A DNA stretch of 64,000 bases from Melastoma dodecandrum (lineage: Eukaryota; Streptophyta; Magnoliopsida; Myrtales; Melastomataceae): positions 1,763,501-1,827,500 of the forward strand of contig JARUPY010000154.1 of NCBI GenBank assembly GCA_029817715.1, given 5' to 3'. The first letter of the stretch is position 1. Each line of letters begins with the position of its first letter. Under the pieces are notes generated by a model. The model did not search any database and was not told the DNA's origin. It was given only the letters and a program-made list of their open reading frames with translations. This document shows positions 41,919 through 56,500 of this stretch, in pieces. The position numbers were made by a program, and so were the translations under genes.

Positions 41919-44900
41919 ATGGAACATGTGCAGGTGGAGTGGCATGAGATGTGCGGCTTAATCATCATTATTATTGTTAGGGCTGCTTCTCCCGAATGCG
42001 ATGCGCTTGGCTATACGGACTTATTTTTACCTTAAACGTGACTGAAAATTGTGGAGCCTTACTGGCACAAGATGTCCAAGTGTCATGGTTCCAGGAATGG
42101 ATGCTAGCTCCTGTTTCCTTTACTGCCGCATGTTTTGATTTCTCACTAAATAGTTGGATCATGGAAGATAATGTGATTCTTCCCTTCAAGTACTTCACGT
42201 TTTTTCATTTATTTTTTTGCACTAAGACACAGTAAAGTCTTTGTAAATATTCTGAAACCAACAGCAGGATAGAATAATTTTTAAAAGCTTGGCATTCCTT
42301 GAGAAGTTTCTGTGGTCCTACTGGCAGAGGCTAGACGATTTGTTGAAAATTGGGAGTATACCTACCCATTAACTTCCTCTGGAATCAATCTTGCGAAATG
42401 TTTACTGCATCTTCAGTTTTGGCTGTAATGACAGCTTTGAAAGTAAAATTCCTAAGTGTCTGAATCTACTAGGGACGATACAAATACATCTGATGAACTA
42501 TTTGGGTTAATTCTTGCAATATTCTCATCATGCCACAATGTTATGTACATTAACCTAACCGAGATCACGATCCGCCTTCAAGTTTTTGGGTCATTGATGG
42601 AATTTGCCAGATAAATGGAAAATCCTTTTTTCTTTATTTTTTTTGGTGGGGGGAGAGGGAGTGTTGGTGTTGCGATTTTTATTGTGCTAATTCTTCTCTT
42701 GTATGCATAGGTCAAAATTGAAAGGTCCTGCATCCATGCTACAGGAAATGAGGCCACTGATGTGAAGCTTGAACTGGAAGAACCGCAATGCCATAATTTT
42801 TGCATTGATAATTTCATTTCTATGGATATGGATAGTAATTTGAAGTTCTATGGACTGGATGACTTCCATAGTCAGGCAGGGTGCAGCCTAAGATGTAATA
42901 ACGGTAAGGCATGTTGGTTTGCTCCTTGCGCTTGAAAAATGAATGACATTAATCTTTTAAATTCGATCTTACACCCATTTGATTTAACTTATCATTCTAG
43001 CCACTTCTCTCATATGCATGTTTCCATTTTTTACCCAACCAGTTGCCATTACAGTTAAGTGTTGTGCATCTTTTTGTTTGCTCATTTGTAACTTCATATG
43101 TATCTGGTGTGGAAACAAGATAAATTCCCAGAAGGGAGATTAAAATTCACTTTTTCATCAATGCACTAGAGAATGCAGGATTGTCATGAATATCTAACGT
43201 GCTGAAGAGCTGTTTATATTTTTAAAGAAACCCAAGTGCTGACTCTCTGGGCTTGGTTTACTCAATGATTGGAAATGAGATGATCTGTTATTCGATTTTC
43301 TGCAAGGTGGTCTCCAATCTTTTACCTCACAACAAGGAGAAGATGAACTAAATCTTGGGGTATGTATCGTACGATTCAAATAGTCCACCATCTCTTCGAA
43401 ATGTGTGTAGGTGCATTGGCCCTTAGGCCTTAACGTAAATTAATGTCATTAATCATCTTTATCTTTGGATCAAGGTGTCCATTGTCTCCTTAGACGGTCT
43501 TCCACAGTCATCATTTTCTACTAATAAGAGTTGTAATCTAAGGGAAGGTCTCTTTTCTAGGCTCTTGATGGCATTTTAGACGAAATTGATGTAGCGGAAG
43601 GTGATGTTGCGGCGCAGAGTCTGCCGGCTGCATGCAAAGATTATTTGATAGGTAACCTTGATGGTTTAGTTTCCTTGTTTCATTCAAAAGAAGTTTTGAC
43701 TGTACATTTTTACGTGATGATTTCTTCTCCAGATTTAGACTTCACCGATGAAATATCCTCACTGAATCATCATCGTCATGATAAGACACAAATTGGAAAC
43801 TCAAGTTCGGATAGTCATTCCTCTGAATGTAGTGGTAGTAGTGATGGTGCTGTTACACTGTCAGAATCTTTAGCAGGGACAGACCTAGAACACAACGGCC
43901 AAGATGGAATTTGTGAAGAAACTCTTAGTTGTCGGGTGTCCATAGATTGTAGGAAACAGAGTGGGCATGCTCAACATGGAGAAGTTTACAATCGCTTGCT
44001 TTCATCTAACATTGGCAAGCCTAACTACTTATGGAATATGACAACTACTTGTATAAATGATCCCTCATATGGGAGGAACTGTTCTGCTGAAGCAAGGGTA
44101 GATAATGCAGATCTTGGGCCGAAGAGGCAACGGAAGCCTACCAAGAGGTATATTGAAGAATCAACAGAGACAAAGCCAAGCAGATGTGTGTATATTCAGT
44201 CGAGAAAAACAACTGTTCCTTTGGAGGGACGTCGACTGCGGGGTAGACCTCCTGGTAGGATGGGTAATGGGGCATCGGGTGACGTAGGTATTGGGCATGT
44301 TCGTTTCAATTCATGGGAAGAAGGGGATCTGAATACATCATCTCTTACTTTTCAACGAAGAGAACGATCACAGAAGCCTGAGATTTGCATGGTAGGGCCG
44401 ATTGCTGTCATGTGCTCTATTTTCAACATATCTTCTCTATCGATTTAAGAAAAGAATCCTCTTCTGGGTTTGGTGACAGTAAACCCCGAATATCGGTCAT
44501 CCGTAAAACCTGTACCCCGATCTTCTAATGATGAAACAGATATAGGGAGTGGTTTTTGATTGCTGGTATCTATCTCTTAGGCTTTGGTAAGACAATGATG
44601 CTTTGTTTTAACTGACTGATCCTCGCGAGATGCAGGAAGATGAGGTAGAAGAATATTCTTCTGATGGATCTGAGGATGAAGTAGTGAAGAAGAAGTTCAA
44701 GAAGGGCAGGGATCGCAGGAAACATCAGAGGATGTGGACGCTTTCGGAGGCGACCAAATTGGTTGATGGCATTTCACAATTTGGAGTAGGCAGATGGACA
44801 CAAATAAAGAGACTATCATTTGCAGCATCAGCTCATAGAACGCCAATAGATCTGAGGGTAATTCTCTAGTACGTATTTTGTCGATTAGTATCTGCAAAAG

Positions 44901-46424
44901 TTTTATAATCTAAATCTAATTGACTGCTTGAGTTATGCAGGATAAATGGAGAAATCTTCTGCGGGCTAGTTATGCTCAGACACCTACCAAAGGAGGGGTC
45001 AGTCATCGTCTCTTTTTCTATCTGTGTGTGGCCATTCATTTTAGCTTTTTCCCATGGCTACTGTTAGATTGTCATTTTTTTCTCATGTTTTGCATGGAAA
45101 GACAATACAGCTAACTTGTCTGTCACTTTATTACCTTCCCTTCTCATGTGAAATAGTTTTATCATCTTGAACCTACATAAGAGCGTCCTGCAATGTAGTA
45201 TGGTCAGCTACCCTTCACTAGATTCTTCATATCTACTTGGATAGCTAAATCCTTTATGGTGGGTCGGGCTTTGGGCTAGTAGGAAGCCTTCGTGTAGTGC
45301 AAGCTTCTGCCAGGAGGCTATTTGTTGATGAGATTCTCTGTGGATCCCATGATACACTGTCTATCTTTGTCCCTTATCACTCGCCCTAGTACATTCATTG
45401 TCAAAACACCTTGATGACGGTGACAGTTTCCACATTGTCTGTCTGGTCTATTGCTTGTGAGGCTTAATGGAGCTCTATTTGTTGAAATACCATGTCTGGA
45501 AAATAGAGCACGAGTCCTGCTCTCTGCCAAGCTGCCTGCGATTTTGTTCCTTTGTGGATTTTCACTTAGGTGTTTTGTTAAGAGTTTGGCATCAACTTGG
45601 ATAGCTAGGTTTTCTATTCCTGGGTTCTTTGCAAGTAGAAAGCCCTCATTCAGGGCTAGAGCTTCAGCTAAAGGCCTGTTCACAGTGGGAGTTCTCTGTA
45701 AACTTATTCCCAAACTTAAACTGCTCCTTGGTCATATCAACTATGTTGGGAGCATCTGTAGAGTTATTGACATTCTTTTTACTGGAAGATGGATTTGGTA
45801 ATGAGTTTGTTTTCTGGAAACGATGAGTTGGACTTCCCCTTGCACTTCCTATAAAACAAATACAGTTGAATTCAGTGCATATTGTCGTTACCTAGTTACA
45901 TACTGACCTGGGTAGAAAGGGTAGATTTATGGAGGCCATGTCACAGTGTACATTTAGTTTTTCCTCTGATGAATGAAGTGGGTCCTCGTTATATGGTTAC
46001 TGAGTCTGTCATCTGCGACCTCATGTTACTGGGTTTGTGGTGAAGTAGACAGCATATTTCCACAATGCTGCCCACAATCGAGACTAAGTTTCTAGTTCTT
46101 CGAATTTTTATTTGCTTCACTCTCATAGTTCAAACTTCATCTTTCCACTGATTTACCATCGGCTGTTTTGAGAAATTACCTGGCATAATCTGAACTTGAT
46201 TGCATCTGATTCTGCATTATATTACAGTGGGCTCACGAATAGTCGTATTTATATTGCAGATAGAGGAGGAGGAGAATTCAGGACGGTCGCTGCCGAAATA
46301 CTTGCTGCACCAGGTCCGTGAACTTGCAAGCTTACATCCATACCCAAGAAAAGACGCATCAAGGTCTCTGTTCTTAGGACAGAAAGGTGTTGATGGGAGG
46401 AGTGTACGTAGAAGCAACGCCTGA
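41919..46424 (+). CDS. TRF-like telomere-repeat-binding-type Myb protein (TRFL8-like)
   Basis: TRF-like proteins carry one C-terminal Myb/telobox domain. Well-supported exons are 42711-42903, 43307-43359, 43561-43651, 43733-44391, 44636-44857, 44941-44997 and 46260-46424. The Myb domain has HQRMWTLSEATKLVDGISQFGVGRW, TQIKRLSF and the telobox-like DLRDKWRNLLRAS. The protein ends in a basic tail (VRRSNA). Upstream lie a KRQRKPTKRYIEE block and an AT-hook-like GRRLRGRPPGR. Two points are unsettled. The start may be the five-codon exon 41919-41933, which splices in phase to 42711. A further exon from about 44455 (acceptor after AAAAG) is needed between 44391 and 44636, with several possible donors. 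I suggest TRFL8 from the domain layout and synteny only. Confidence 0.78.
45200..45720 (-). mobile_element. Two RNase H fragments of a retroelement in an intron
   Basis: Inside the 1.26-kb intron 44998-46259, on the strand opposite the host gene, lie two diverged copies of an RVT_3-type RNase H segment. One (about 45440-45713) reads AEALALNEGFLLAKNPGIENLAIQVDAKLL. The other (about 45205-45400) reads GRVIRDKDRQCIMGS and then continues in a second frame with matching LLA/DLAIQVD blocks. The matched nucleotide stretches (CTTGGATAGCTA, AAGCTTCTGCCA-like) recur in the same order. Such domains occur at the end of plant non-LTR polyproteins. Both copies are broken. Confidence 0.6.
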
Positions 46425-47442
46425 TTAACCATTGTTACCTGTACACATGTCACGAAGCTGGCATAAGGCCGATGGGTTAGCCGCTCTATTTATAGTTCCA
46501 TCTGTCCTAGGTAGCAATTCGCTTGTACGGATTGTTATGGCAGAATCTTCAACTGTTGCTGCCGCAATCGGGCCTGGTAGTATGACCTACTGGTTCAACG
46601 ACAAGATTTTCCTTTGAACACTTTATTTCTTCTGCAATCTGCTGGATCATGCCTCTGTCCCTCATTCTTTCCTTGTTACCTTCTGGGAGCCACGCCCTTC
46701 ATTGTCGGCCAAGTCCTTGGCTCGGTTGAACTGCTAGACCAAAAGTACCAAGGTCACAGTGATCTTGTGAAGAGAAGGTCAATTTGGGTGCCTTCTGAGA
46801 TGAGCCAATTTATGCATTGCGGTTATCGATCGACCAGCGCCTTGTTCCTCTCAAGGTCTATCTGACCGAAGTTTTCCTCGAGTTGTGCCTCTTATGCTTT
46901 GCCGGCCCACCTGATTGCACAGGCTCGTGAAATGTGGTTGCTACGAGGATGAAGTCACAAACCCGGATGGAAAACTCGTTGGGACATATGTTTGGAATGT
47001 TGGCGTGGCATGCATGTCAACACTGACAGATTGCTGTCTACCAGGACGTAGCCGACAGGTATCGAGCTTGTGTCGGTAACAATTAACACCAGACTGCTCC
47101 CGAGTTACTTAAGATACCAGCTCGTACAAGAGTTGCACATACATGCCCTCATGAGATGAAAGACTGGGTGGTCAAGCAGACATGCACATGCCATGTTACC
47201 AAAGATAATTTCACTCGTGCTAGTGGCCGGAGGACGTGATATGCCTCTCCGATATGCCATCGGAGAGCAACACAACCGTTCCCAACCCCTGCTTTAATAA
47301 TTGGTCCTTGAAACGATACAACTGCCTTAGAGATAGAATGTCATAGTTTGCCAGAGTAAATAACAATCAAAGTTTGCCAGAGAATCAAAATTTAGTAGAG
47401 TAACGGTGCTTTTCAGATAACCAGGGAAGAAGAGTGCATGGC
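46425..47442. other. Interval between convergent TRF-like and ADK genes
   Basis: No gene is supported. Several short frames exist (for example 46614-46865), but none resembles a family I know. Much of it is probably 3' UTR. Confidence 0.5.
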
Positions 47443-50321
<2,879 letters not shown>

Positions 50322-50346
50322 TCAGATCCGAGTGGGTTGTTTTCGG

Positions 50347-50354
50347 GTATTTAT
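50347..50354 (-). promoter_or_regulatory. Probable TATA box of ADK
   Basis: TATAAATA on the minus strand, about 115 bp upstream of the ADK ATG. It predicts a leader of about 85 bases, which is CT-rich near the start codon. Confidence 0.55.
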
Positions 50355-53300
50355 AGTTGGGGACGAATGGGAAGACAAAGGGTGATATGGTGAGGGTTGG
50401 AAATTGATATACTACAAAATCAAACCTCACCAACCCCCCCGGGTTTTTTTATTAATTATTAATTACATGCTACGTTTAATTTGCCTTTTCCTAATACTTT
50501 CTAAATGGTCGACATAATAAGATAAATAAAATTTTGAAAACTCCACGTTGAAACCATAATTTGTAGGTATGTGAGGGTGGTTGGTTTTGTGGGAGGGAGG
50601 GAGTAGGTGACAGGCAAGCTGCAGTCTCTTCGACTTTGATGGCCCAACGTTTCCCCAAGCTCTGTTTATCGTGAAAGTAATTAAAAGGGGTTTGAACATA
50701 ATCCTTATGGATGGTCACAGATGGCCTTTGTGAATTCAGAGGTCGATGAGGACCCCCCCCCACCCCAGATCGGCTTTCCTATACTTCCCTTCCGTGATCG
50801 TGTTGATGGTAGCACCCTGGATCCGACTAGCCTTTGTCGTTGAGATTCGAGTGCCGGGGCATCATTACGGAGCTCGGGAGTAAAGCCGTCGGATTCGCCA
50901 GATTCTGTGATTTCACAGCCAAGATTCGCAAATGTTGCAGCAACTGCAGAAGAATTGGGGAAGCTTACAAAATTTATTAATCACTAGAAAGGGCATCCAG
51001 CCAATGCAAACTACTTCATGAGTAGTTCGAGGAATGAGGAGGATAAATACAGATTCTTGCAAACATTTATAAAGATGTCACAACCAACACAGCATCAAAG
51101 AAACCTTTGCTGTGGTGCCAAGCGTCGTAATATCAAAAATTAAGGAAGAAATCCAGAGTACCTAGGAGTCAGCCCCAAGCCACTAATTGTTGGAAAGGAT
51201 TGCACCAAATATGGGACCCAAAGTCCCCACTTCGGATTAGGGTAATAACTTTTAAAATTTATAAAATGATTCTCCGAATTCGCCGTAGTTTACGTAGCCA
51301 CAAAGAACAAGCCAGAAGAAGCATACAAGGCCTGCCTACATATCAAAATCTCGGTAGGTTTTGAACCCGAGTCCTCCTTAAGCGAATCAAATCTCCTTAC
51401 CACTTGCACCAACCCCGTATTGGCAGAGAGCGCCCTTCTTTTCCATTAGTAAAGAAAGCTTCCAGCATCAATCATCCTTTGTCCTCATCTTCGAGTAGGA
51501 ACTAGTTCTGAAAAAAGACGACAAAAAAGTCGATGCAAAACAAAGCCCTCATGATCCCGAAGCAACCCCTGCTCGAAACCCTACTCTTATTCTTCTTCTT
51601 CTTCTTCTTTTTCTTCTTCTCGTCCCGTGTGTGAGATTGTACACAAAGATCTTCTCAATGCGAGGAAATCATCCTCCCGTAGAACCTCCTCGGTGCATTC
51701 ACTGTCGTCCCTCCCGAAAAATACGTCTCCTATGTTTGCATGCCCGATCTGACATCCCTCCGTGACGACCGAGCTACCGTGCCTGGACCTTGATTCTGCC
51801 ACCATCTTAGGAGTACTCAAAGTGTGTGCTTATATGCTTGGCATTTTCTACTGGTTATATAACAGATTTCCGCAAAGAAAGATTTTTCAATCCGGATTCT
51901 CGCAGAGATAGAGATACAGGCCTTGTAACTAGATACATCATGCTAAAAAGCCATAAATTTAGCATAAATCTTATTTCGTAGCACAATATTTTCTAATATA
52001 TATACTGCTTTCCGGATTGCTACGTACAAAAAAATATTTCCTAAATTAATGTTAAAAAAGTAGTGTTAGAAATATCCAGTTTTATTTACAATAACCGAAC
52101 TCCTTTAATAATATTTACTTAATTCTTTAAAGTGAACTTGATTTAAGTCGAGGAAATATTCTTTTAACTTACAAAGTATTTCACGGAATGACGTTACTAA
52201 GAATTTACAAAGCTCCTTAATAACACAATATTTTCTATATATATTGCTTTTCCGAGAATTCGGTTTATTTCACCGAAAGATAAAATCGCACAACAGAACG
52301 AACCAAAATAAATGTCAATCATGGACCAAAACCTAAGATTCATCCCATGATTCTGGTATGAGGCCATCTCGAGAACGAAACAGACCAAACTCTTTGGATC
52401 TGTACACACGAGAGTGAATATAGCTATTGTATCGTTGATGACGTGCGCCTCTACTTGAAGTAACCTTCATTCTGGTTACGGGATGAATGAATCAGATAAG
52501 AAGAGATTAACTTCAGGGGGGAGGGCAGTGGGTGGCTTCAAAGTGGCGACGAACAAGAACAGCATTATCACCACTGGCACGGACCCCATACTGTAGAACT
52601 CCATGGCTTATTAGCTTTTTTGTCTTCTTTTTTCTAAGGTTGAAATATTGGAGGAGGAGAGGGAAAGGGATAAACGAAACGATTTGGGTTAATCATTTCA
52701 TCATCATTATTATTACTATCATGATTATTGTCGAAATTTATCATGTGAGTCAATCATGCGGCTTATTGTAAAGAGATCGATGTATGGTCATTTTCGAGGA
52801 AAACCAATCTGTACGAGGATTAGGACAATAATTGGCATCGTACTGTTTGTAGGGACTGTGACACGGGCAATTCCACTCTTGACTAACAAACATTTAACAG
52901 TCTGTCTCTAATCATAACTTGGACAAAATAAACAGTGTCTCCCGATGACCCATAAGAGTTGCCTTAAACATGAAATTCCAACAGACCCTCCTCCATCTAC
53001 CAGTTGGGCAAGATAAGAAAAGCTGGAAGCAACTTCAGGCAGAAACTGAATCCCAAGTACACAGAAATCCTTATAAGCACATCCACCACAAGAAACCAAC
53101 AGGATTCCGCGAGAACATATGTTTCCTACCCATCACAAATATCTACAGAGGAGACACATAACTTCATCTAATCAGGTACATGTAACCTGGAAACACAGAC
53201 TTGCTCCCCGGCAAGAACCTTGCGAAACTTGCCGACCTAAGCATCCCTCACACTATAATTATGTCCTCCAAACATTTTCAGAAACAACCAGAACCCTTCC

Positions 53301-53528
53301 CACCATGGTCCGCTATCCAAACCCTCCTCCTTTTTCCATTTAGCTTTTGACTATGCCGCAGCATTTACACATGAAACTATGGCATTTTAAGTAAAGTTAC
53401 ACGGGTCGAGGACAGAGATCCACAAACGACGCTTTCTTACAAGAGAGACAGGCAAAAGACACCCTGAACTAAATCTACATGTAGATATGATAAGTTCAAT
53501 TGAAGCAGCTGTTCTATTTGAGGCAATG
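50355..53528. other. 3.2-kb interval between ADK and EIN2, mostly empty
   Basis: I see no confident gene. It includes a run of C near 50752, TE-remnant-like sequence around 51170-51430, a CTT repeat (51588-51621) with a doubtful small minus-strand frame, and AT-rich DNA to 52250. The last few hundred bases should be the EIN2 3' UTR. Confidence 0.5.
51587..51805 (-). CDS. Doubtful small ORF, 72 aa
   Basis: An ATG-initiated frame on the minus strand would encode an acidic peptide (about 72 aa) ending in a Glu/Lys run read from a CTT repeat. TATATAA lies about 50 bp upstream (51855-51862). The first 60 residues are not low complexity, but I recognise no family. It could be a lineage-specific small protein, a relic, or chance. 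Confidence 0.18.
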   Translation of the reverse strand: MVAESRSRHGSSVVTEGCQIGHANIGDVFFGRDDSECTEEVLREDDFLALRRSLCTISHTGREEEKEEEEEE

Positions 53529-56500
53529 CTATGATCCATAAGAACCTGTGGGTTGACCCTTGCGTGCATTGGATGTTGCCTCGTGCGTGTTGGGAAGCTT
53601 GGACAGCCGACGCTTATATCGCTTAAGTACGGACGCCAAGTTCTCCTTCCCCTTTGGGAAGGCTACATCACCTGCGGCAGTTCCGGTTCGACCTTTTCTG
53701 CCCGAAATTGCAACCTCCACATCTTTGATTGTGTCCAGAAGCATTGCCGCAGTTGTGCATTTCCCTTGGGCAACTTTCGCAGGTGGAGGTAATGTGTCAC
53801 CATTTCGGAGGACTGGAAAAGATGTGGGAAGGGCATTTGCCCCCAGAATCTGAAGGCAGAAGCAAGACGCTGCCGGAGACCGGGGCTTGGAGAATGCCAG
53901 ATCAATCACACCCTGCTCACATGTATAGTTCATGTCATCAAACTTTGTGGAGAACAACAGAAACAGAATAAATCTGCCGTGAAGAAAGCTCTAAAAGAAA
54001 AGCAGGGAAAGACCCAAGGATGCATGATTGAAGCTAATAACAAAAACTATGATGAATTACATTGATGACTACACACAGTACCCAGCATAGAAACATATGT
54101 ACAATGAATCGAATACACTTTTACAGGTATGACAACAGCAGAAAGCACTGCCTAATATATTAACTCCTTTTACTACAAACAAAAAACAGCAGAAAACACT
54201 ATTCTAATAATTATCAACTACGGACAGCAAAGTAGCAGATTGTACCCATAAAATATGTATTCAATATTAGAGGTTTCTATACCACTTCCTACTCAGTAGA
54301 CGACAAAGCATCCGAAAAACCATGAGGGATGGACCTACCAAATAAAAGAAAAGCAGCGAAAAGTGTATTGCCCCCAAGTGATTCAAACGTAATGAAACAA
54401 ACTTCGCAGGTTTGCTAGCTTTTAAGTTGGGAACAAATATTTGTTGCCATAGCTTTCACGACACGATTGATTTCTGAACATCGTTTATTTGAATGGAACA
54501 ATCTTTTCTCAAGACTAACAACAAAAAAAAAACACTCCAAAATCAATCACGACGTGATTGGCGATATAGGAAGATGTTCGAAAATCATTTCCAGTCTTGA
54601 AGGATAGAACTCGCGTTTCAGGGACGATATCACTTTTTCTTCGTCAGAAATCTGATAATGGGACTGGCAATTTAATAGGAGAGTATCATATCCAAAGAAG
54701 AGGATTTCACCATGCAAAATTACTCTTAACACCCTAATATAGCACCTTATATGCAGATGTCACTATGCAGACACAGTATATAGAAGAGTTACAACCCTTG
54801 ATTTGGCATACGCAACAACATATCCACCAATGAGTCAGATTGTCCAGTAACAACATATTGAAGAGGCATTGGTCAGCTTAGCCCAATTGCTTATGCTATT
54901 TCCTACAAGAAATTTTACTTAACAATCAAAACATCAAATAAATTCTCGCCAGCAATTCAATCACTAATGACATTGTTAAACATTATCCAATGTTAGAGTG
55001 CATGCTGTGCACACCCACTGGTCAAAGGATAAATGTGTTATTCATACAAGGTAGGCATTTAAAGGACTAAATTATGCAGGTCTGCGATCACTCAAAAGTA
55101 TAAGGTATCTTTCATCGTAAATGACATGTATATAATGGAGATGTCATAGGCCAATTAATGCTGATTACAGATGTTCACCACAATTAAATTTGTGTTACTC
55201 TAACACAAAAAAAAATGTAGTACTTTTAAAGTAAAATATTAACAGAACACCTGAGGCTAGTGTCTAAAATTTCCACAGTACTAAGTAATAAGTACAAGAT
55301 TAGGGCAAAAGACATGGTGTCATTAAGTTGATTCTTTAAGGCTCACAGCCCCAGCATTATTTATGAGCGTTATCAAAATTCCACCAACAAAAACATCTGC
55401 AACTGGCAATGCTAGCCATTCCACATCATTCCGTAAAATGATATAAATATTCAACTGTAAATGAATGACAAAGGAATTGGGTACGTTTTGCTAAGACGAT
55501 CTGCATTATTACCTGAAGACGGTTAAGAACATAAGTATATTTCCCCCAAAGCTCGGGCCGGCTTTCCACTAACGACAAATCCAGAATTCGGCGAATGCAC
55601 CATACGCCAAAGCTTATTATTAATTCTGCATTCCAAATGCAGCCATCGCCGCAATGAGGAACAGTAGGAACTGACAAAATGCCTGTGCCAGCCTCATTGG
55701 ATTTTACTGAGGCAATAGACCTCCTATCGGACGGTGGATACTGCATATCTGCAACATGGGCCCTATGGGTCATCTCTCTGTTTTCGGCCTCATTGAGTAC
55801 CTTTTCCCTAGCCGCAACTCTATTAATCAGTTCCTCATCCACTCCCGTGTTTTGCTTAAATAACCAGTCAGATCCCTCCAATTTCAGAAGTTTCAATATG
55901 CACTGTCTCAAGGACTGGAGAAGCATCACTTCAGGATCCATCAAATCGGGAATCTCCACAGGAATTGCCGTCATATTTGGATTACTCTCAAAACCTTGGG
56001 TTGTTGACCAACTTCGGTCATCTAATCCAAACTGTTCAAAAGGCTGTCTAGACCAGAGGGATGTCGAACCTACATTAGAGGTCAGCTGCAACGACAATGC
56101 ATTTCTGTAGTTTTCAGGTGGAGATATCTCATCAAATGCTAATGGAGAACCTATCGTCCCTGAGCTTGAAAAAGGAGATGGCTCATAACATGGCTTGTTA
56201 AGGGGCAGTCCATATCTGGTTCCATTGTCCCACTGTGTATTTCTGTCAGGATTACTCATATTACGATGAAAGAGGGAAGCTCCAGATATATCTGGCATGC
56301 TGCGGTATTTCTTTTCATTAATCGGTGAGATCACACCAGTAGAAGAGGCCTGAGAGAAAGGTTCATAATACGGCATTTCTGGTTGCATTAAATTGTTTCT
56401 TGAAGAAAAAGTTTGCTGCAATGATGACTGCTTGAAGCTAGCAGCATTTTGCAGCTTTTGCCCTAAAGAAAATGCATTCGAGTCTTTGTAGTTTAATGGG

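Noticed and set aside
51345..51420. tRNA-like TTTGAACCC phrase
   Set aside because: No acceptor stem, D arm or anticodon arm can be paired around it.
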